64,000 nucleotides of DNA, taken from NCBI GenBank assembly GCA_002711415.1, contig PARI01000016.1:41226-105225 (forward strand), given 5' to 3'. The notes beneath the pieces are model-generated. The model had not been told where the DNA came from and ran no database searches. It saw only the letters and a program-made list of their open reading frames with translations. The stretch's first letter is position 1, and each line of letters begins with the position of its first letter. Shown here in pieces: positions 9,775 through 18,572 of the stretch. The position numbers and the translations under genes are program-made. This DNA comes from Phycisphaerae bacterium (GTDB lineage Bacteria; Planctomycetota; Phycisphaerae; Phycisphaerales; SM1A02).

Positions 9775-10695
9775 CTACTTCAGCTGAGGAATCACCAGTG
9801 ACTGACCGACCTTCAGGTTGCCAGGGTCGTCACCAAGGACCTTCCTGTTGGCATCCCAGATCCTCGACCAGAGCGTGGCGTCGCCATAGAACCGCTGGGC
9901 GATCCTGGACAGGTTGTCACCGGAGGCAACCGTGTACTCCCTCGAACCACCGGGCAGACGTCGACCGACCGGAGCCGGACTGTCGTTGACGGCCTTGTCC
10001 CTGGGTGGAATCCTCAGCTTCTGGCCGATGCCGAGCCTGTTCGGATTGATGCCCGGGTTGGCCCTGGCAATGACGGACCAGAGCAGCGGATCGCCGTAGT
10101 ACTCCTGGGCGATGGAGCTGAGTGTCTGGTTCTCCTGGACGACGTGCTCCCGGACTGGAACCTCTCGGGTGACCCGTCGAGGCTTTGGAAGCGTGATCGT
10201 CGGCTTGATCGGTGCGGCGGCCTGCTCGACCTGCTGCTGCTGTGGAGCTGGTGTCGGCTCGACGGTCGCTTCCGAGCTGGCTGGTGGCACCGGACGCAGG
10301 AAGCTCAACGGGGCCAACGGCTTGATCTCGGATCGATCAGCCGATTCGACGGGCATGGCGCCCTTGCCGGGATCGGGCTCGACTGCAACGACCTCCAGTG
10401 GCGCCAGGAAGGTCCGGTCAGGTCGTGATGGCTCGGCTGGAGACCGTTCCATGACGACTTCACGTGCCTCGGGCTGTTCGATGCTGGGGGATGGTTCGGG
10501 CTGGCTTGGCAGGGGCAGGCTCGCCATTGGCTCACGGGTCGGCTGGATTGGTTGAGTCACTGGATCGACGATTTCCAGCGGCTGGACACCCTGTGGCTCA
10601 GGTTCCGGCGAGGGAACGACCCAGCCATAGTAGATACCGCAGAAGCCGATCAGGCCGACGATCAGAACGGAGAAGAATTTTGCCCCTGTTGACAT
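9775..10695 (-). CDS. Membrane-anchored protein with two LysM domains
   Basis: A 306-residue envelope protein. One membrane segment lies near the N-terminus (about residues 6-26, KFFSVLIVGLIGFCGIYYGW). A long proline/glutamate-rich linker follows (about 27-180). Two LysM peptidoglycan-binding domains lie at about 185-235 (HVVQENQTLSSIAQEYYGDP) and 255-305 (YTVASGDNLSRIAQRFYGDA), each ending in the GQ-L-IP motif. It probably binds the cell wall from the cytoplasmic membrane. AAGGAGG at 10704-10710 fixes the start. It lies 82 bp downstream of secDF on the same strand; a TTGACA hexamer at 10763-10768 could belong to a private promoter, but no good -10 follows. Confidence 0.85.
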   Translation of the reverse strand: MSTGAKFFSVLIVGLIGFCGIYYGWVVPSPEPEPQGVQPLEIVDPVTQPIQPTREPMASLPLPSQPEPSPSIEQPEAREVVMERSPAEPSRPDRTFLAPLEVVAVEPDPGKGAMPVESADRSEIKPLAPLSFLRPVPPASSEATVEPTPAPQQQQVEQAAAPIKPTITLPKPRRVTREVPVREHVVQENQTLSSIAQEYYGDPLLWSVIARANPGINPNRLGIGQKLRIPPRDKAVNDSPAPVGRRLPGGSREYTVASGDNLSRIAQRFYGDATLWSRIWDANRKVLGDDPGNLKVGQSLVIPQLK

Positions 10696-10777
10696 GTGTG
10701 TTGCCTCCTTGCATCACGGGTCCGTAAGCCAGCTTGTGTCCCAGCCCGCCTCATGGCGAGCGTGTCAATACCCACCC

Positions 10778-13700
10778 TCAACTACCGACGGCAACGACAT
10801 CGACGGTGTCTTCATCTTCATCGGCTCGAGGGGCCTGCCTGTCATGAAAACGACTGTACACCAGAGGTGCCGCGATCGCCACGGAGCTGTAGGTCGCCGC
10901 GATGAGGCCGACGAGGAAGGTGAATGCGAATGGCCGGATCCCGGTCCCTCCAAGGACGAACAGGATCAACGCCGTGACGATGGTCGTACCGCTGGTCAGG
11001 ACGGTTCGGCTGAAGGTCTGGTTGATGGCGCTGTTGACCGTCTGGGCCCCGGCATAGTTGAGCTTGCCGCGGTTCTCCCTGACACGGTCGAGGATGACGA
11101 TCGTGTCGTTGAGGCTGTACCCGATGATCGTCAGAAGACCTGCAACCACGTTCAGGTCGATCCTGAACTCCTCGATCAACAACGTCCGCCCGAAGGCGTG
11201 GTTGGCCACCATCGTCGAGAGGGCCAGGGCCCCCAGGCAGACCGAGACGTTGAACAACAGGGCCATGATGGTGCAGACCGAGTACCGGAGGCTTCCGAAC
11301 CGGATCCAGATGTAGGCCAGCATGCCCAGGAGGCTGAGGATGATGGCGACGATCGCGCTGGCCGCCAGGTTCTCGGCGACCCTCGGCGAAAAGCTGGACA
11401 CCTGCTCGAGGCTCGCCTTCTGCTTGAATGCCTTGGAAACCAAGTCCCATTCCTTGCTGGCAAGCTCGCGATCCCAGGTATCAAGCTCGACATCGAAGGC
11501 GTTGACGTCCGGGTCGTAGACCATCACGGCAACGGAGCTCCAGGTGCCCTGAGTCGGGCCAGGCTCGACACCAACGACCTCGATGTCACGCCCGAGGGTG
11601 CTGGAGTAGTCCGGCTGGTTTCTCATCCGATCGATACGCTGAACGACCTCATCCAGGGCAACCGATGGAGCGATGTCCTCGACAAGGATCCCGACTCCGC
11701 CCCTGAAGTCACCGATCGGCGTGTTGATCTGCTCAAGCGACAGGGCATCACCAAGTCGATCACCATCCAGGGAGTACGTGAACCGCGTGTGATCACTGTC
11801 GTCGATCCCAGCGAACTCGACGGGCTGGATCACGTCCAGTTCGGATTCGAACTGGTTGACGATCGCTTCCTCGATCGGCCCGCTGATGTTCTGGTCATCC
11901 GTGGCCTGGGGGGGATTGGCGACCTTGACCTGGAAGCCCGAGGCTTCCATGTCCTGGTTGGTCGTGCCCACCGTCAGCACGATCGCGTTGGCGAGTTCGC
12001 TCAGGATCGGGTCATCCGGATTGTCCCGGCCGATCTGTCGGATCCGTTCCTCGACGAGTCCCCTGGAGATCATCAGGTGACCATCCGGGCCCGCGACCTC
12101 CCCCGGCTCGGCGTCGCGGGTCATCATGGTGAGGCTGACACCACCCCTGAACTCGGTCTCCAGGATGTCACGGCCCCTGCTGAAGAACAGGACCAGGCTG
12201 GCCACCGCCAGGATGAGGCTGAATCCGAGGAAGAACGGCCGCAGGGAGATCCAGTTGATTCGAGGTTCCAGCAGCCGGTGGATCGCCGGAATGACCGTTG
12301 GAAGCATCGGCAGGGATCTGGCCTTGAAGCCTTCGGTGTAGAGGGCGAAGACGACCCTGGTCACGAAGAGCGTCGTGAAGAGGGTGCCCAGGACACCCAG
12401 TGACAATGTCAGAGCGAATCCCTTGACCTCCGTCGCCGCGACCTTGTAGAGCACGAAACAGACAATGAGGTTCGTGATGTTGCCATCGATGATGGCGCTG
12501 GTCGCCTTCTGGTACCCAAGTCGGATCGCGTTGCGCAGATTCTCCTTGTAGTTGACCATCTCCTCGCGTATTCGTTCGTAGATCAGCACGTTCGCATCGA
12601 CCGCCATGCCGATGGTCAGGGCAATGCCCGCCAGGCCCGGGAGTGTGAACGTGCCATCGATCATCGCCATCACGCCGAAGACGAACAGCGCATTGATGCA
12701 CAGGGCGATGTCGGCGACGACGCCCGCGAAGAAGTAGTAGATGATCATGATGATCGCGGTGACGATCACCGAGAGAAGCACCGCCTCGAGGCCTCGCTTG
12801 AGGTTGTCCGCACCGATGGAGGGCCCGAGAATGCTCGTGGAGATCGGCTCGGCACTCAGCCTCGCCTCGAGGCTGCCTGCAGCCAGCACCCTGATGAGGT
12901 AACTGATCTCGTCATCGGAGAAGTTGCCGGTGATCTGTCCCCTGCTTGCGATCCGGGACTGCAGCGTCGGAGCACTGTAGACCTGACCATCAAGGACGAT
13001 CGCCATCTGTGCCTGCTGGTGCGGACCGGTGAGCTTGCTCATCAGGAGGCCGCCGGCCGGATCCAGGGAGAAGCTGACCGCCGGGCGGCCCATCTCGTCG
13101 ACGATCCGGTTGGCACTCTGGAGACTCCACCGTGACCCGTCCTCATGGGTCATGCTCTTGGTGGGCGTCGTGTAGAGCAGCAGGTAGATCTCGTCCTCGT
13201 ACTCGGCGGCGATCAGGCCGCGCTGGGAGGCGAAATAGGACTCCGGATTGGCCTGGAGGATCGCAAGCTGCTCCTCGCCGTCGTACCACTGCTTCAGATC
13301 ATTGACCTTGAACCATGCCGCGACGTTGGAATCCGTGTTGAGCGGGCCGCGTTCGACGAGTTGCTCTCGCATGATCGCCGGGTTGACCCCCTCGGGCTTG
13401 GCATTGGCCACGGCGATGCGGAACTCGAGGACGCCCGCACCCTGGAGGAGTCGCTTCAGATCCTCGGGATCATCCAGGCCCGTCCGTCGCTCGATGTAGG
13501 CGTCATGGGCGATGATCAGTTCGTCAACCCGTCCGGCAAGGTGCGGGAACTCCGACTTGATCGAATCGATCTCGACCATGCGGGCCGACAATTCCATGAC
13601 CGGGTTGCCCTGCTCGTCCACCAAGGGCGTCCCATCGGCCGAGGTCGACTGCTTGGCTTGACCACGGTCCAGCCCGAGTGCCCGCATCAGGCGTGCATCA

Positions 13701-14329
13701 TCGAGTGTCTCCAGGAGCAACTGCTGCTGGATCCTCTCCTGCATGACCTCGGCGGTGGCGATGCTCCGTTCGTATCGCTCGATCTCCTGGACATCCTTCC
13801 CGGCCGCAAGCGCCTCCTGGAGCTGCTGCCTGGAATCCCTGGCCATGTCATGGACACGCTGAAGTTCCCTGATCCTCGAGTAGCGGCTGCCGATCACGTC
13901 GGCCTGGTCAGGATCGCCCCCGAATTGCTCCAGAGCGTTGCCGGCATCCAGCGCCTGTTCAAGCTGCCCGGGGTTGAGTCTGGACAGATCAAGCAGCTCC
14001 TGGAGCTGTCCCTTGTAGGCCTTCTGGAGTTCCCGAACCTCGGGCGAGGGCAGCGGCATGACGACCTCGATCCGGTCAAGCCCCTGCGGCTGCATCGAGA
14101 TGTCCAGCACGCCTTGTGGGTTCACACGAAGCTGCAGCACGTCGATGACCTGTGCCAGCACATCTTCCCGCTGGGCATCCTCGGGCATCTTCACCGAGTA
14201 GACGAGGCTGACACCACCACGAAGGTCCTTGCCGAGTCGAATCTTCTCACTGGGCGGATAGAGCGCCCAGAGACAGAGGGCCACGACGATGAGGATAAGG
14301 ATGATCTTGAAGGCGATGTTTCTCATCAT
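10778..14329 (-). CDS. secDF: Fused protein translocase subunit SecDF
   Basis: An 1183-residue fusion of SecD and SecF, the proton-driven membrane components that help SecYEG export proteins. SecD part: TM1 at about 5-23, RLGKDLRGGVSLVY, and a five-helix block at about 520-690 with GMAVDANVLIYERIREE. SecF part: from about residue 715, with the DILETEFRGGVSL strand and a second block carrying GYSLNDTIVILDRVRENR and FSRTVLTSGTTI. Between RIEVVMP (84-91) and LQGAGVLEFRIA (about 295-306) there is a helical insertion of about 190 residues, where other SecD proteins have only about a dozen. Order tgt-yajC-secDF is the classical one. Confidence 0.95.
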   Translation of the reverse strand: MMRNIAFKIILILIVVALCLWALYPPSEKIRLGKDLRGGVSLVYSVKMPEDAQREDVLAQVIDVLQLRVNPQGVLDISMQPQGLDRIEVVMPLPSPEVRELQKAYKGQLQELLDLSRLNPGQLEQALDAGNALEQFGGDPDQADVIGSRYSRIRELQRVHDMARDSRQQLQEALAAGKDVQEIERYERSIATAEVMQERIQQQLLLETLDDARLMRALGLDRGQAKQSTSADGTPLVDEQGNPVMELSARMVEIDSIKSEFPHLAGRVDELIIAHDAYIERRTGLDDPEDLKRLLQGAGVLEFRIAVANAKPEGVNPAIMREQLVERGPLNTDSNVAAWFKVNDLKQWYDGEEQLAILQANPESYFASQRGLIAAEYEDEIYLLLYTTPTKSMTHEDGSRWSLQSANRIVDEMGRPAVSFSLDPAGGLLMSKLTGPHQQAQMAIVLDGQVYSAPTLQSRIASRGQITGNFSDDEISYLIRVLAAGSLEARLSAEPISTSILGPSIGADNLKRGLEAVLLSVIVTAIIMIIYYFFAGVVADIALCINALFVFGVMAMIDGTFTLPGLAGIALTIGMAVDANVLIYERIREEMVNYKENLRNAIRLGYQKATSAIIDGNITNLIVCFVLYKVAATEVKGFALTLSLGVLGTLFTTLFVTRVVFALYTEGFKARSLPMLPTVIPAIHRLLEPRINWISLRPFFLGFSLILAVASLVLFFSRGRDILETEFRGGVSLTMMTRDAEPGEVAGPDGHLMISRGLVEERIRQIGRDNPDDPILSELANAIVLTVGTTNQDMEASGFQVKVANPPQATDDQNISGPIEEAIVNQFESELDVIQPVEFAGIDDSDHTRFTYSLDGDRLGDALSLEQINTPIGDFRGGVGILVEDIAPSVALDEVVQRIDRMRNQPDYSSTLGRDIEVVGVEPGPTQGTWSSVAVMVYDPDVNAFDVELDTWDRELASKEWDLVSKAFKQKASLEQVSSFSPRVAENLAASAIVAIILSLLGMLAYIWIRFGSLRYSVCTIMALLFNVSVCLGALALSTMVANHAFGRTLLIEEFRIDLNVVAGLLTIIGYSLNDTIVILDRVRENRGKLNYAGAQTVNSAINQTFSRTVLTSGTTIVTALILFVLGGTGIRPFAFTFLVGLIAATYSSVAIAAPLVYSRFHDRQAPRADEDEDTVDVVAVGS

Positions 14330-14382
14330 TTGACTGCCTGGGCGATGCTTCCTGTGGTTCGGTGTTCACATGTCCTGTGGAA

Positions 14383-14796
14383 TCAGTCCTTGGTGTCAGG
14401 AATGACCTGTTGGACGGCTGTTCGGGCGAAGGTCATCCGGGTGTTGGACGCCTCGTCCACCTTGATGACGACGGTGTCGGGCTTCAGCTCCACGACGGAG
14501 CCGATGATCCCGCCGATGGTCTGGACCTGGTCATGCTTCTGGATGCTGTTGAGCATCTCCTGCTTTCTCTTTCGGTCCTTTCGCTGGCTGAAGATCGAGA
14601 AGAGGATCATGACGCCGAAGATCGGAATGATCAGCCAGATGATGTCGAGCATGGGGCTGGCGCCACCCGGGGCACCCCCCCCATCAGCGTCGGACTCCTC
14701 GACGATGATCTCGGTCGTGCTGGCCGATGGCGGCGCATCCTGAAATCCGATCACGAGCATGTGCTGGTACTGTGGACTGGGAACCATGTCTTGCAT
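14383..14796 (-). CDS. yajC: Preprotein translocase subunit YajC
   Basis: Small single-span membrane protein that associates with SecDF. The membrane helix (MLDIIWLIIPIFGVMILFSI) is followed by the charged QRKDRKRKQEML stretch and the YajC core (HDQVQTIGGIIGSV, TVVIKVDEASNTRMTFARTAV). The start is uncertain. ATG at 14820 overlaps the tgt stop (TGATG) but lacks a ribosome site. ATG at 14796 or 14787 follows GGAGGAG (14799-14805), which is rather close for the first and rather far for the second. The N-terminus before the helix is unusually long and rich in Gly, Ser and Asp. It lies between tgt and secDF. Confidence 0.9.
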   Translation of the reverse strand: MQDMVPSPQYQHMLVIGFQDAPPSASTTEIIVEESDADGGGAPGGASPMLDIIWLIIPIFGVMILFSIFSQRKDRKRKQEMLNSIQKHDQVQTIGGIIGSVVELKPDTVVIKVDEASNTRMTFARTAVQQVIPDTKD

Positions 14797-14819
14797 TACT
14801 CCTCCAGGAAGTGTGCACA

Positions 14820-15995
14820 TCAGGCCGAATCGTCATCGAGGCCTTCGCCCGGGCCCGATACGGCCGGTTCGAGACCAAGGACCGGCCATCGTTGGCCGAG
14901 CAAAGACCACGAATCATCCATGATCGCCCCCCTGATGTCCAGCATGAGGCGCTGGAAGTGCCTGATGTTGTGGAGGCTTACGAGAGCGGATCCCAGCAGT
15001 TCATCGGCCATGAAGAGGTGCCGGAGGTAACTTCGACTGAACCCCCCGGCACAGACCTGGCAGTCACATTCAGCCTCTATCGGACCTGGATCCAGCTTGA
15101 ATGAGGCATTTCGCAGTCTCAGGGGACCTCTGGACGTGAAGGCGTAGGCCTTCCGGCCGTTCCGTGTCGGAAGCACGCAGTCGAACATGTCCACGCCGGC
15201 CTGGACGGCCTGCAGAAGGTCCCGCTCGTAGCCGACCCCCATGAGGTACCGGGGCTTCTGCTCCGGCAGCATCGGGGCGGTCAGCCTGATGATCTCATGC
15301 ATCAACTCGTTGGACTCGCCCACGGCCACGCCTCCGATGGCATAGCCGGGAAGATCCATCTGGGTGACCTGCTCCGCACTGCGAGCCCGCTCATCGGGTT
15401 CGGTACCACCTTGGACGATCCCGAAGAGGGCCTGGTGATCCGAATGGACATGGGCGTCGATGCATCTCTGGAGCCATCGAGCGGTTCGGTCGTTGGCCAG
15501 TCGGACTCGGTCGAGATATCCCTCCGGGTGGTCCTGGCGGGAAGGCGGACAATCATCAAAAGCCATGATGATGTCGGCGCCGATGGCATGCTGGACCTCC
15601 ATCGATCGCTCGGGCGTCATGCTGACCATCGATCCGTCGACGAAGCTCTTGAACCGGACACCATCGTCGTCGACTGAATTAATGTCGGACATCGAGAATG
15701 CCTGGAAACCGCCGGAGTCGGTGAGCACGGGTCCGTCCCATCGCATGAACTCGTGCGTTCCTCCCATCTGCTGGAGCACGTCCACGCCCGGCCTGAGCAT
15801 CAGGTGATAGGCGTTGTTGAGGATGATCTGCGACCCGGTTGATCGGACCTGCTCGGGGGTGAGCAGTTTCATGGCCGCGGCGGTCGCCACCGGCATGAAT
15901 GCAGGCGTGTCGAAACAGCCATGGTGCGTCTTGATCCGGCCGGTCCGCGCGGCGGTCTGTCGACTCTGGTGATTGATTGTGAAGCTGATCGCCAT
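14820..15995 (-). CDS. tgt: Queuine tRNA-ribosyltransferase
   Basis: tRNA-guanine transglycosylase of 391 residues that exchanges guanine 34 for the queuosine precursor in GUN-anticodon tRNAs. Seen: TDSGGFQAFS (substrate-binding Asp), GFxGxGYERD-like segment MGVGYERDLL, nucleophile Asp in DMFDCVLPTR, and the zinc site CDCQVC with a downstream His in the SYLRHLF segment. ATG at 15995 starts directly on the family N-terminus (AISFTINHQS); a GTG at 16016 is possible but adds seven poor residues. It lies three bases after the rhomboid stop and is joined to yajC, so this is probably one operon. Confidence 0.95.
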   Translation of the reverse strand: MAISFTINHQSRQTAARTGRIKTHHGCFDTPAFMPVATAAAMKLLTPEQVRSTGSQIILNNAYHLMLRPGVDVLQQMGGTHEFMRWDGPVLTDSGGFQAFSMSDINSVDDDGVRFKSFVDGSMVSMTPERSMEVQHAIGADIIMAFDDCPPSRQDHPEGYLDRVRLANDRTARWLQRCIDAHVHSDHQALFGIVQGGTEPDERARSAEQVTQMDLPGYAIGGVAVGESNELMHEIIRLTAPMLPEQKPRYLMGVGYERDLLQAVQAGVDMFDCVLPTRNGRKAYAFTSRGPLRLRNASFKLDPGPIEAECDCQVCAGGFSRSYLRHLFMADELLGSALVSLHNIRHFQRLMLDIRGAIMDDSWSLLGQRWPVLGLEPAVSGPGEGLDDDSA

Positions 15996-16018
15996 CGCGT
16001 GGAATCCTCGCCCCACTG

Positions 16019-17116
16019 CTAGGTGCGGGAGGCCTCCTTGAGGATCCTTTTCTCCTTCTCACTCAGGCTCTGGAGCCCCTGGCGGGAGATCTTGTCGAGG
16101 ATCCGGTCAACCTTGGCTTGCGTGCCCGGATCGGAATTCCGCCTGGCCTTGCGAGCCTTGTTGGAGCGACTGGTCGGATCGACGCGACCCATCAGATCGA
16201 AGAACCCGTGAAGATGATGCGGCCGCCTGATGAAGTAGAAGCCCGCGATCGCACCACCGAGGTGCGCCGCCTCGCCACCTGCATTGGACCCCTCCCCCCC
16301 GACCAGAACGGTCAGCAGCGCAACCCCGACGAGTCCGTAGGCCAGCCATGACAACGGCATCGGGATGATGAAGAACAGCAGCACCTTGGTTCGCGGCGCG
16401 ATGAACGCACCAGCCATCAGGACCCCGAAGACGCCGGCCGAGGCGCCGATCAGCGGGACGTTCGGATTGTTGAAGAGCAGCCCCGGGATGTCGACTCCGC
16501 CGAGGACGATCGTCGAGGCGTACCCGGCCGCATTCAGCAGCAGGTACATCAGGGCTCCGCAGATTCCGCAGAGCAGGTAGAAGGCCAGATAGCGCTTCGA
16601 ACCGAGATACTGCTCGATCATTGATCCGAAGAAGTAGAGCCCGATCATGTTGAACAGCAGGTGCATCAGGTTCGCATGCAGGAACTGGAACCCGATGAAC
16701 CGCCAGAACTCGAACCCGACGGCGCCGTATGACGGGGAATAGTAGAACAGCGCCCTGGACGTGGAGAAGTACATCCACTTGAAGAGGATGGGGACGCGGG
16801 AGTAGTAGTTGACCGCCACGACCTGGGTGGGGTCTTTGTCGAGGATGACCGGCTGCACCAGCATGTTTCCCTCAGCCTGAACCGGCAGCTTCGTCAACCG
16901 GTCGGAATCCAGCTGGAACTCCTTCTGCTTCCACTCCCCCTGGTAGTCGGTCTCCACGTGGATGTAGGACTTCGGCAGGAACCCGTTGATCACGAATACG
17001 GCACAGCAGAGCACGATCAACCACGTGTTGACCGACCAGCCGACACCCGACCGGCGTGGCATCATGGTCGGGCGCCCGGGCTGCTGCTTGTAGTACTCGC
17101 GGTCGTAGATTCCCAT
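16019..17116 (-). CDS. Rhomboid-family intramembrane serine protease
   Basis: A 365-residue polytopic membrane protein. Catalytic Ser lies in GASAGVFGVLM and catalytic His in AAHLGGAIAGF; the amino-terminal HANLMHLLFNMIGLYFFG helix is the conserved rhomboid HxxxHLxxN element. An extra domain of about 90 residues separates TM1 (about 30-50) from the core, and the C-terminus is a basic cytosolic tail (NKARKARRN, SEKEKRILKEA). GGAGG seven bases upstream supports the ATG at 17116. Substrates are unknown. It is first in the run leading to tgt, yajC and secDF, so a link to membrane-protein quality control is plausible but inferred. Confidence 0.9.
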   Translation of the reverse strand: MGIYDREYYKQQPGRPTMMPRRSGVGWSVNTWLIVLCCAVFVINGFLPKSYIHVETDYQGEWKQKEFQLDSDRLTKLPVQAEGNMLVQPVILDKDPTQVVAVNYYSRVPILFKWMYFSTSRALFYYSPSYGAVGFEFWRFIGFQFLHANLMHLLFNMIGLYFFGSMIEQYLGSKRYLAFYLLCGICGALMYLLLNAAGYASTIVLGGVDIPGLLFNNPNVPLIGASAGVFGVLMAGAFIAPRTKVLLFFIIPMPLSWLAYGLVGVALLTVLVGGEGSNAGGEAAHLGGAIAGFYFIRRPHHLHGFFDLMGRVDPTSRSNKARKARRNSDPGTQAKVDRILDKISRQGLQSLSEKEKRILKEASRT

Positions 17117-17174
17117 CTTGAGGCCTCCCGAGCCTACTGTACCTGCTGCCCCGGGTCCTGTCCGGAAGCCGATC

Positions 17175-17693
17175 TCATGCCTGTTCCATACACTGCCTGC
17201 AGATCATCCAGGACGCGATGGACTTGCCATCGACCAGGGTCCCGTCGGCGATGTCGCGATCGACCTGTTCCGGGCTGACATGGACGACCTCGATCCGCTC
17301 TCCAGGCTGCAGTGATCGTGGCACCGCCTGGAGCTCCGTGGCCAGGAACACATGCATCCGCTCGTCGGCGAAGCCGGGGCTGGTGTAGAAGCTTCCGATC
17401 GGCCTGATCCGACCGGCCTTGAACCCGGTCTCCTCCTGCAGCTCTCGCGTGGCCGACTCCAGTGGCGCCTCGCCGGCGTCGATCTTGCCGGCACAGAACT
17501 CGAGGAGCCATTCCTGGACCGTGACCCTGTAGTTGCGGATCATCACGAGACGGCCGTCCGAATCGATGGGGATCACCGTCACCGCCCCTGGATGCCGGAC
17601 CACGTCCTTGACGATGTTCCGGCCCTGCGGATCGGCGAATTGAAGCCTCTCGACGGAGAATACGTCGCCTTCATGAATTCTTGTCACTTGCAT
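17175..17693 (-). CDS. Nudix hydrolase, ADP-ribose pyrophosphatase-like
   Basis: A 172-residue hydrolase of nucleoside diphosphate derivatives. The full Nudix box is present (G-x5-E-x7-REL-x-EE-x-GF, starting GKIDAGEAP). The flanking sequence (YRVTVQEWLLEFCAGKID, RPIGSFYTSPGFADERMHVFLA) is that of the ADP-ribose pyrophosphatase/NudF branch; the SPGF and E..HVFLA blocks are typical. ATG at 17693 is preferred because AGGG lies nine bases upstream and the product begins on the first family strand; ATGs at 17702 and 17714 are alternatives. It diverges from the ABC transporter gene, with only about 30 bases between starts. Confidence 0.88.
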   Translation of the reverse strand: MQVTRIHEGDVFSVERLQFADPQGRNIVKDVVRHPGAVTVIPIDSDGRLVMIRNYRVTVQEWLLEFCAGKIDAGEAPLESATRELQEETGFKAGRIRPIGSFYTSPGFADERMHVFLATELQAVPRSLQPGERIEVVHVSPEQVDRDIADGTLVDGKSIASWMICRQCMEQA

Positions 17694-17725
17694 CGAGGAC
17701 ATCCCTGCGGGCATGATACGAGTTG

Positions 17726-18532
17726 ATGACTCTGGATGGTACGACAACTCGCACCGGTCAGGAGCCCGGACCGGATCCAATCGTCCGGCTCGTGAACCTG
17801 CACAGGTCCTTCGGCACCAAGGAGGTTCTTCGGGGCCTGGATGTCGATTTTGCAGAGGGCCGAACCACCGTCGTCCTCGGCCCCTCCGGCTGCGGCAAGT
17901 CGGTGATGCTCAAGCACATCGTCGGGCTGCTCAGACCTGACTTCGGGGAGGTGTACTTCGATGATCGTCGAATCGACACCATGAGCGAACGGGAACTGGT
18001 CCAGGCCAGGAGCCAGATGGGATTCCTCTTCCAGCAGAGCGCCCTGTTCGACTCGATGAACGTGCGACAGAACATCGCCTTTCCCCTTCGCGAACATGGA
18101 ATCGCCCAGGACAAGCGAGAGATCCTGATCCGGGACGTCCTGGCCAAGGTCGGCTTGATCGATCAGGTTGATTCCATGCCGGCATCGCTCTCGGGCGGGC
18201 AGCGGAAGCGGATCGCCCTGGCCAGGGCGATCGTGCTCTCCCCCAGGCTCATCCTCTACGACGAACCGACCACCGGCCTGGATCCGATCAGGGCCGACGT
18301 GATCAACGAACTGATCCTGAAGCTCCAACAGACACTCTCGGTCACAAGCATCGTTGTGACACACGACCTGGCCAGTGCATTCAAGGTCGCCGATCGACTG
18401 ATCATGCTGCACGAGGGCCAGGTGATCCTGGAAGGCGACGAACGGGCTTTCAAGCAGAGCACCAACCCGATCGTGATGCGATTCCTCCGGGGCGAAGCCT
18501 CGCCCGAGGAACTCGCGGAAATCAGCAACTGA
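17726..18532 (+). CDS. mlaF: ABC transporter ATP-binding protein, MlaF type
   Basis: ATPase of 268 residues for an MCE-type lipid transport system. Walker A GPSGCGKS, Q-loop FLFQQSALFDSMNV, signature LSGGQRKR, Walker B LILYDEPTTGLDP and H-loop THD are all intact. The DSMNVxxNIAFPL block and the LDPI segment are typical of MlaF/Ttg2A. ATG at 17726 is chosen; TTG directly before it (17723) is possible. An MCE protein gene follows 40 bases later, confirming the assignment. The permease partner is not adjacent: a MlaE homologue lies at 37500-38348. Confidence 0.9.
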   Translation: MTLDGTTTRTGQEPGPDPIVRLVNLHRSFGTKEVLRGLDVDFAEGRTTVVLGPSGCGKSVMLKHIVGLLRPDFGEVYFDDRRIDTMSERELVQARSQMGFLFQQSALFDSMNVRQNIAFPLREHGIAQDKREILIRDVLAKVGLIDQVDSMPASLSGGQRKRIALARAIVLSPRLILYDEPTTGLDPIRADVINELILKLQQTLSVTSIVVTHDLASAFKVADRLIMLHEGQVILEGDERAFKQSTNPIVMRFLRGEASPEELAEISN

Positions 18533-18572
18533 CCACCCCACCCGGGGATTCATTAACGGGTACCATCCGATC

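Noticed and set aside
10694..12403. Plus-strand open frame of about 570 codons opposite the SecF half
   Set aside because: It runs opposite conserved SecF helices and its product is a low-complexity mixture of Asp, Arg, Gly and Gln with no signal peptide or domain.
13145..14743. Long plus-strand open frame (over 500 codons) across secDF and yajC
   Set aside because: It is antisense to clear secDF/yajC coding sequence; the product has no family motif and the frame is a by-product of GC-rich codon bias. The similar frames antisense to recG (23807-25417), subunit I (49730-51073), guaB (55141-56844) and the pseudo-ATPase (58056-59837) were rejected for the same reason.
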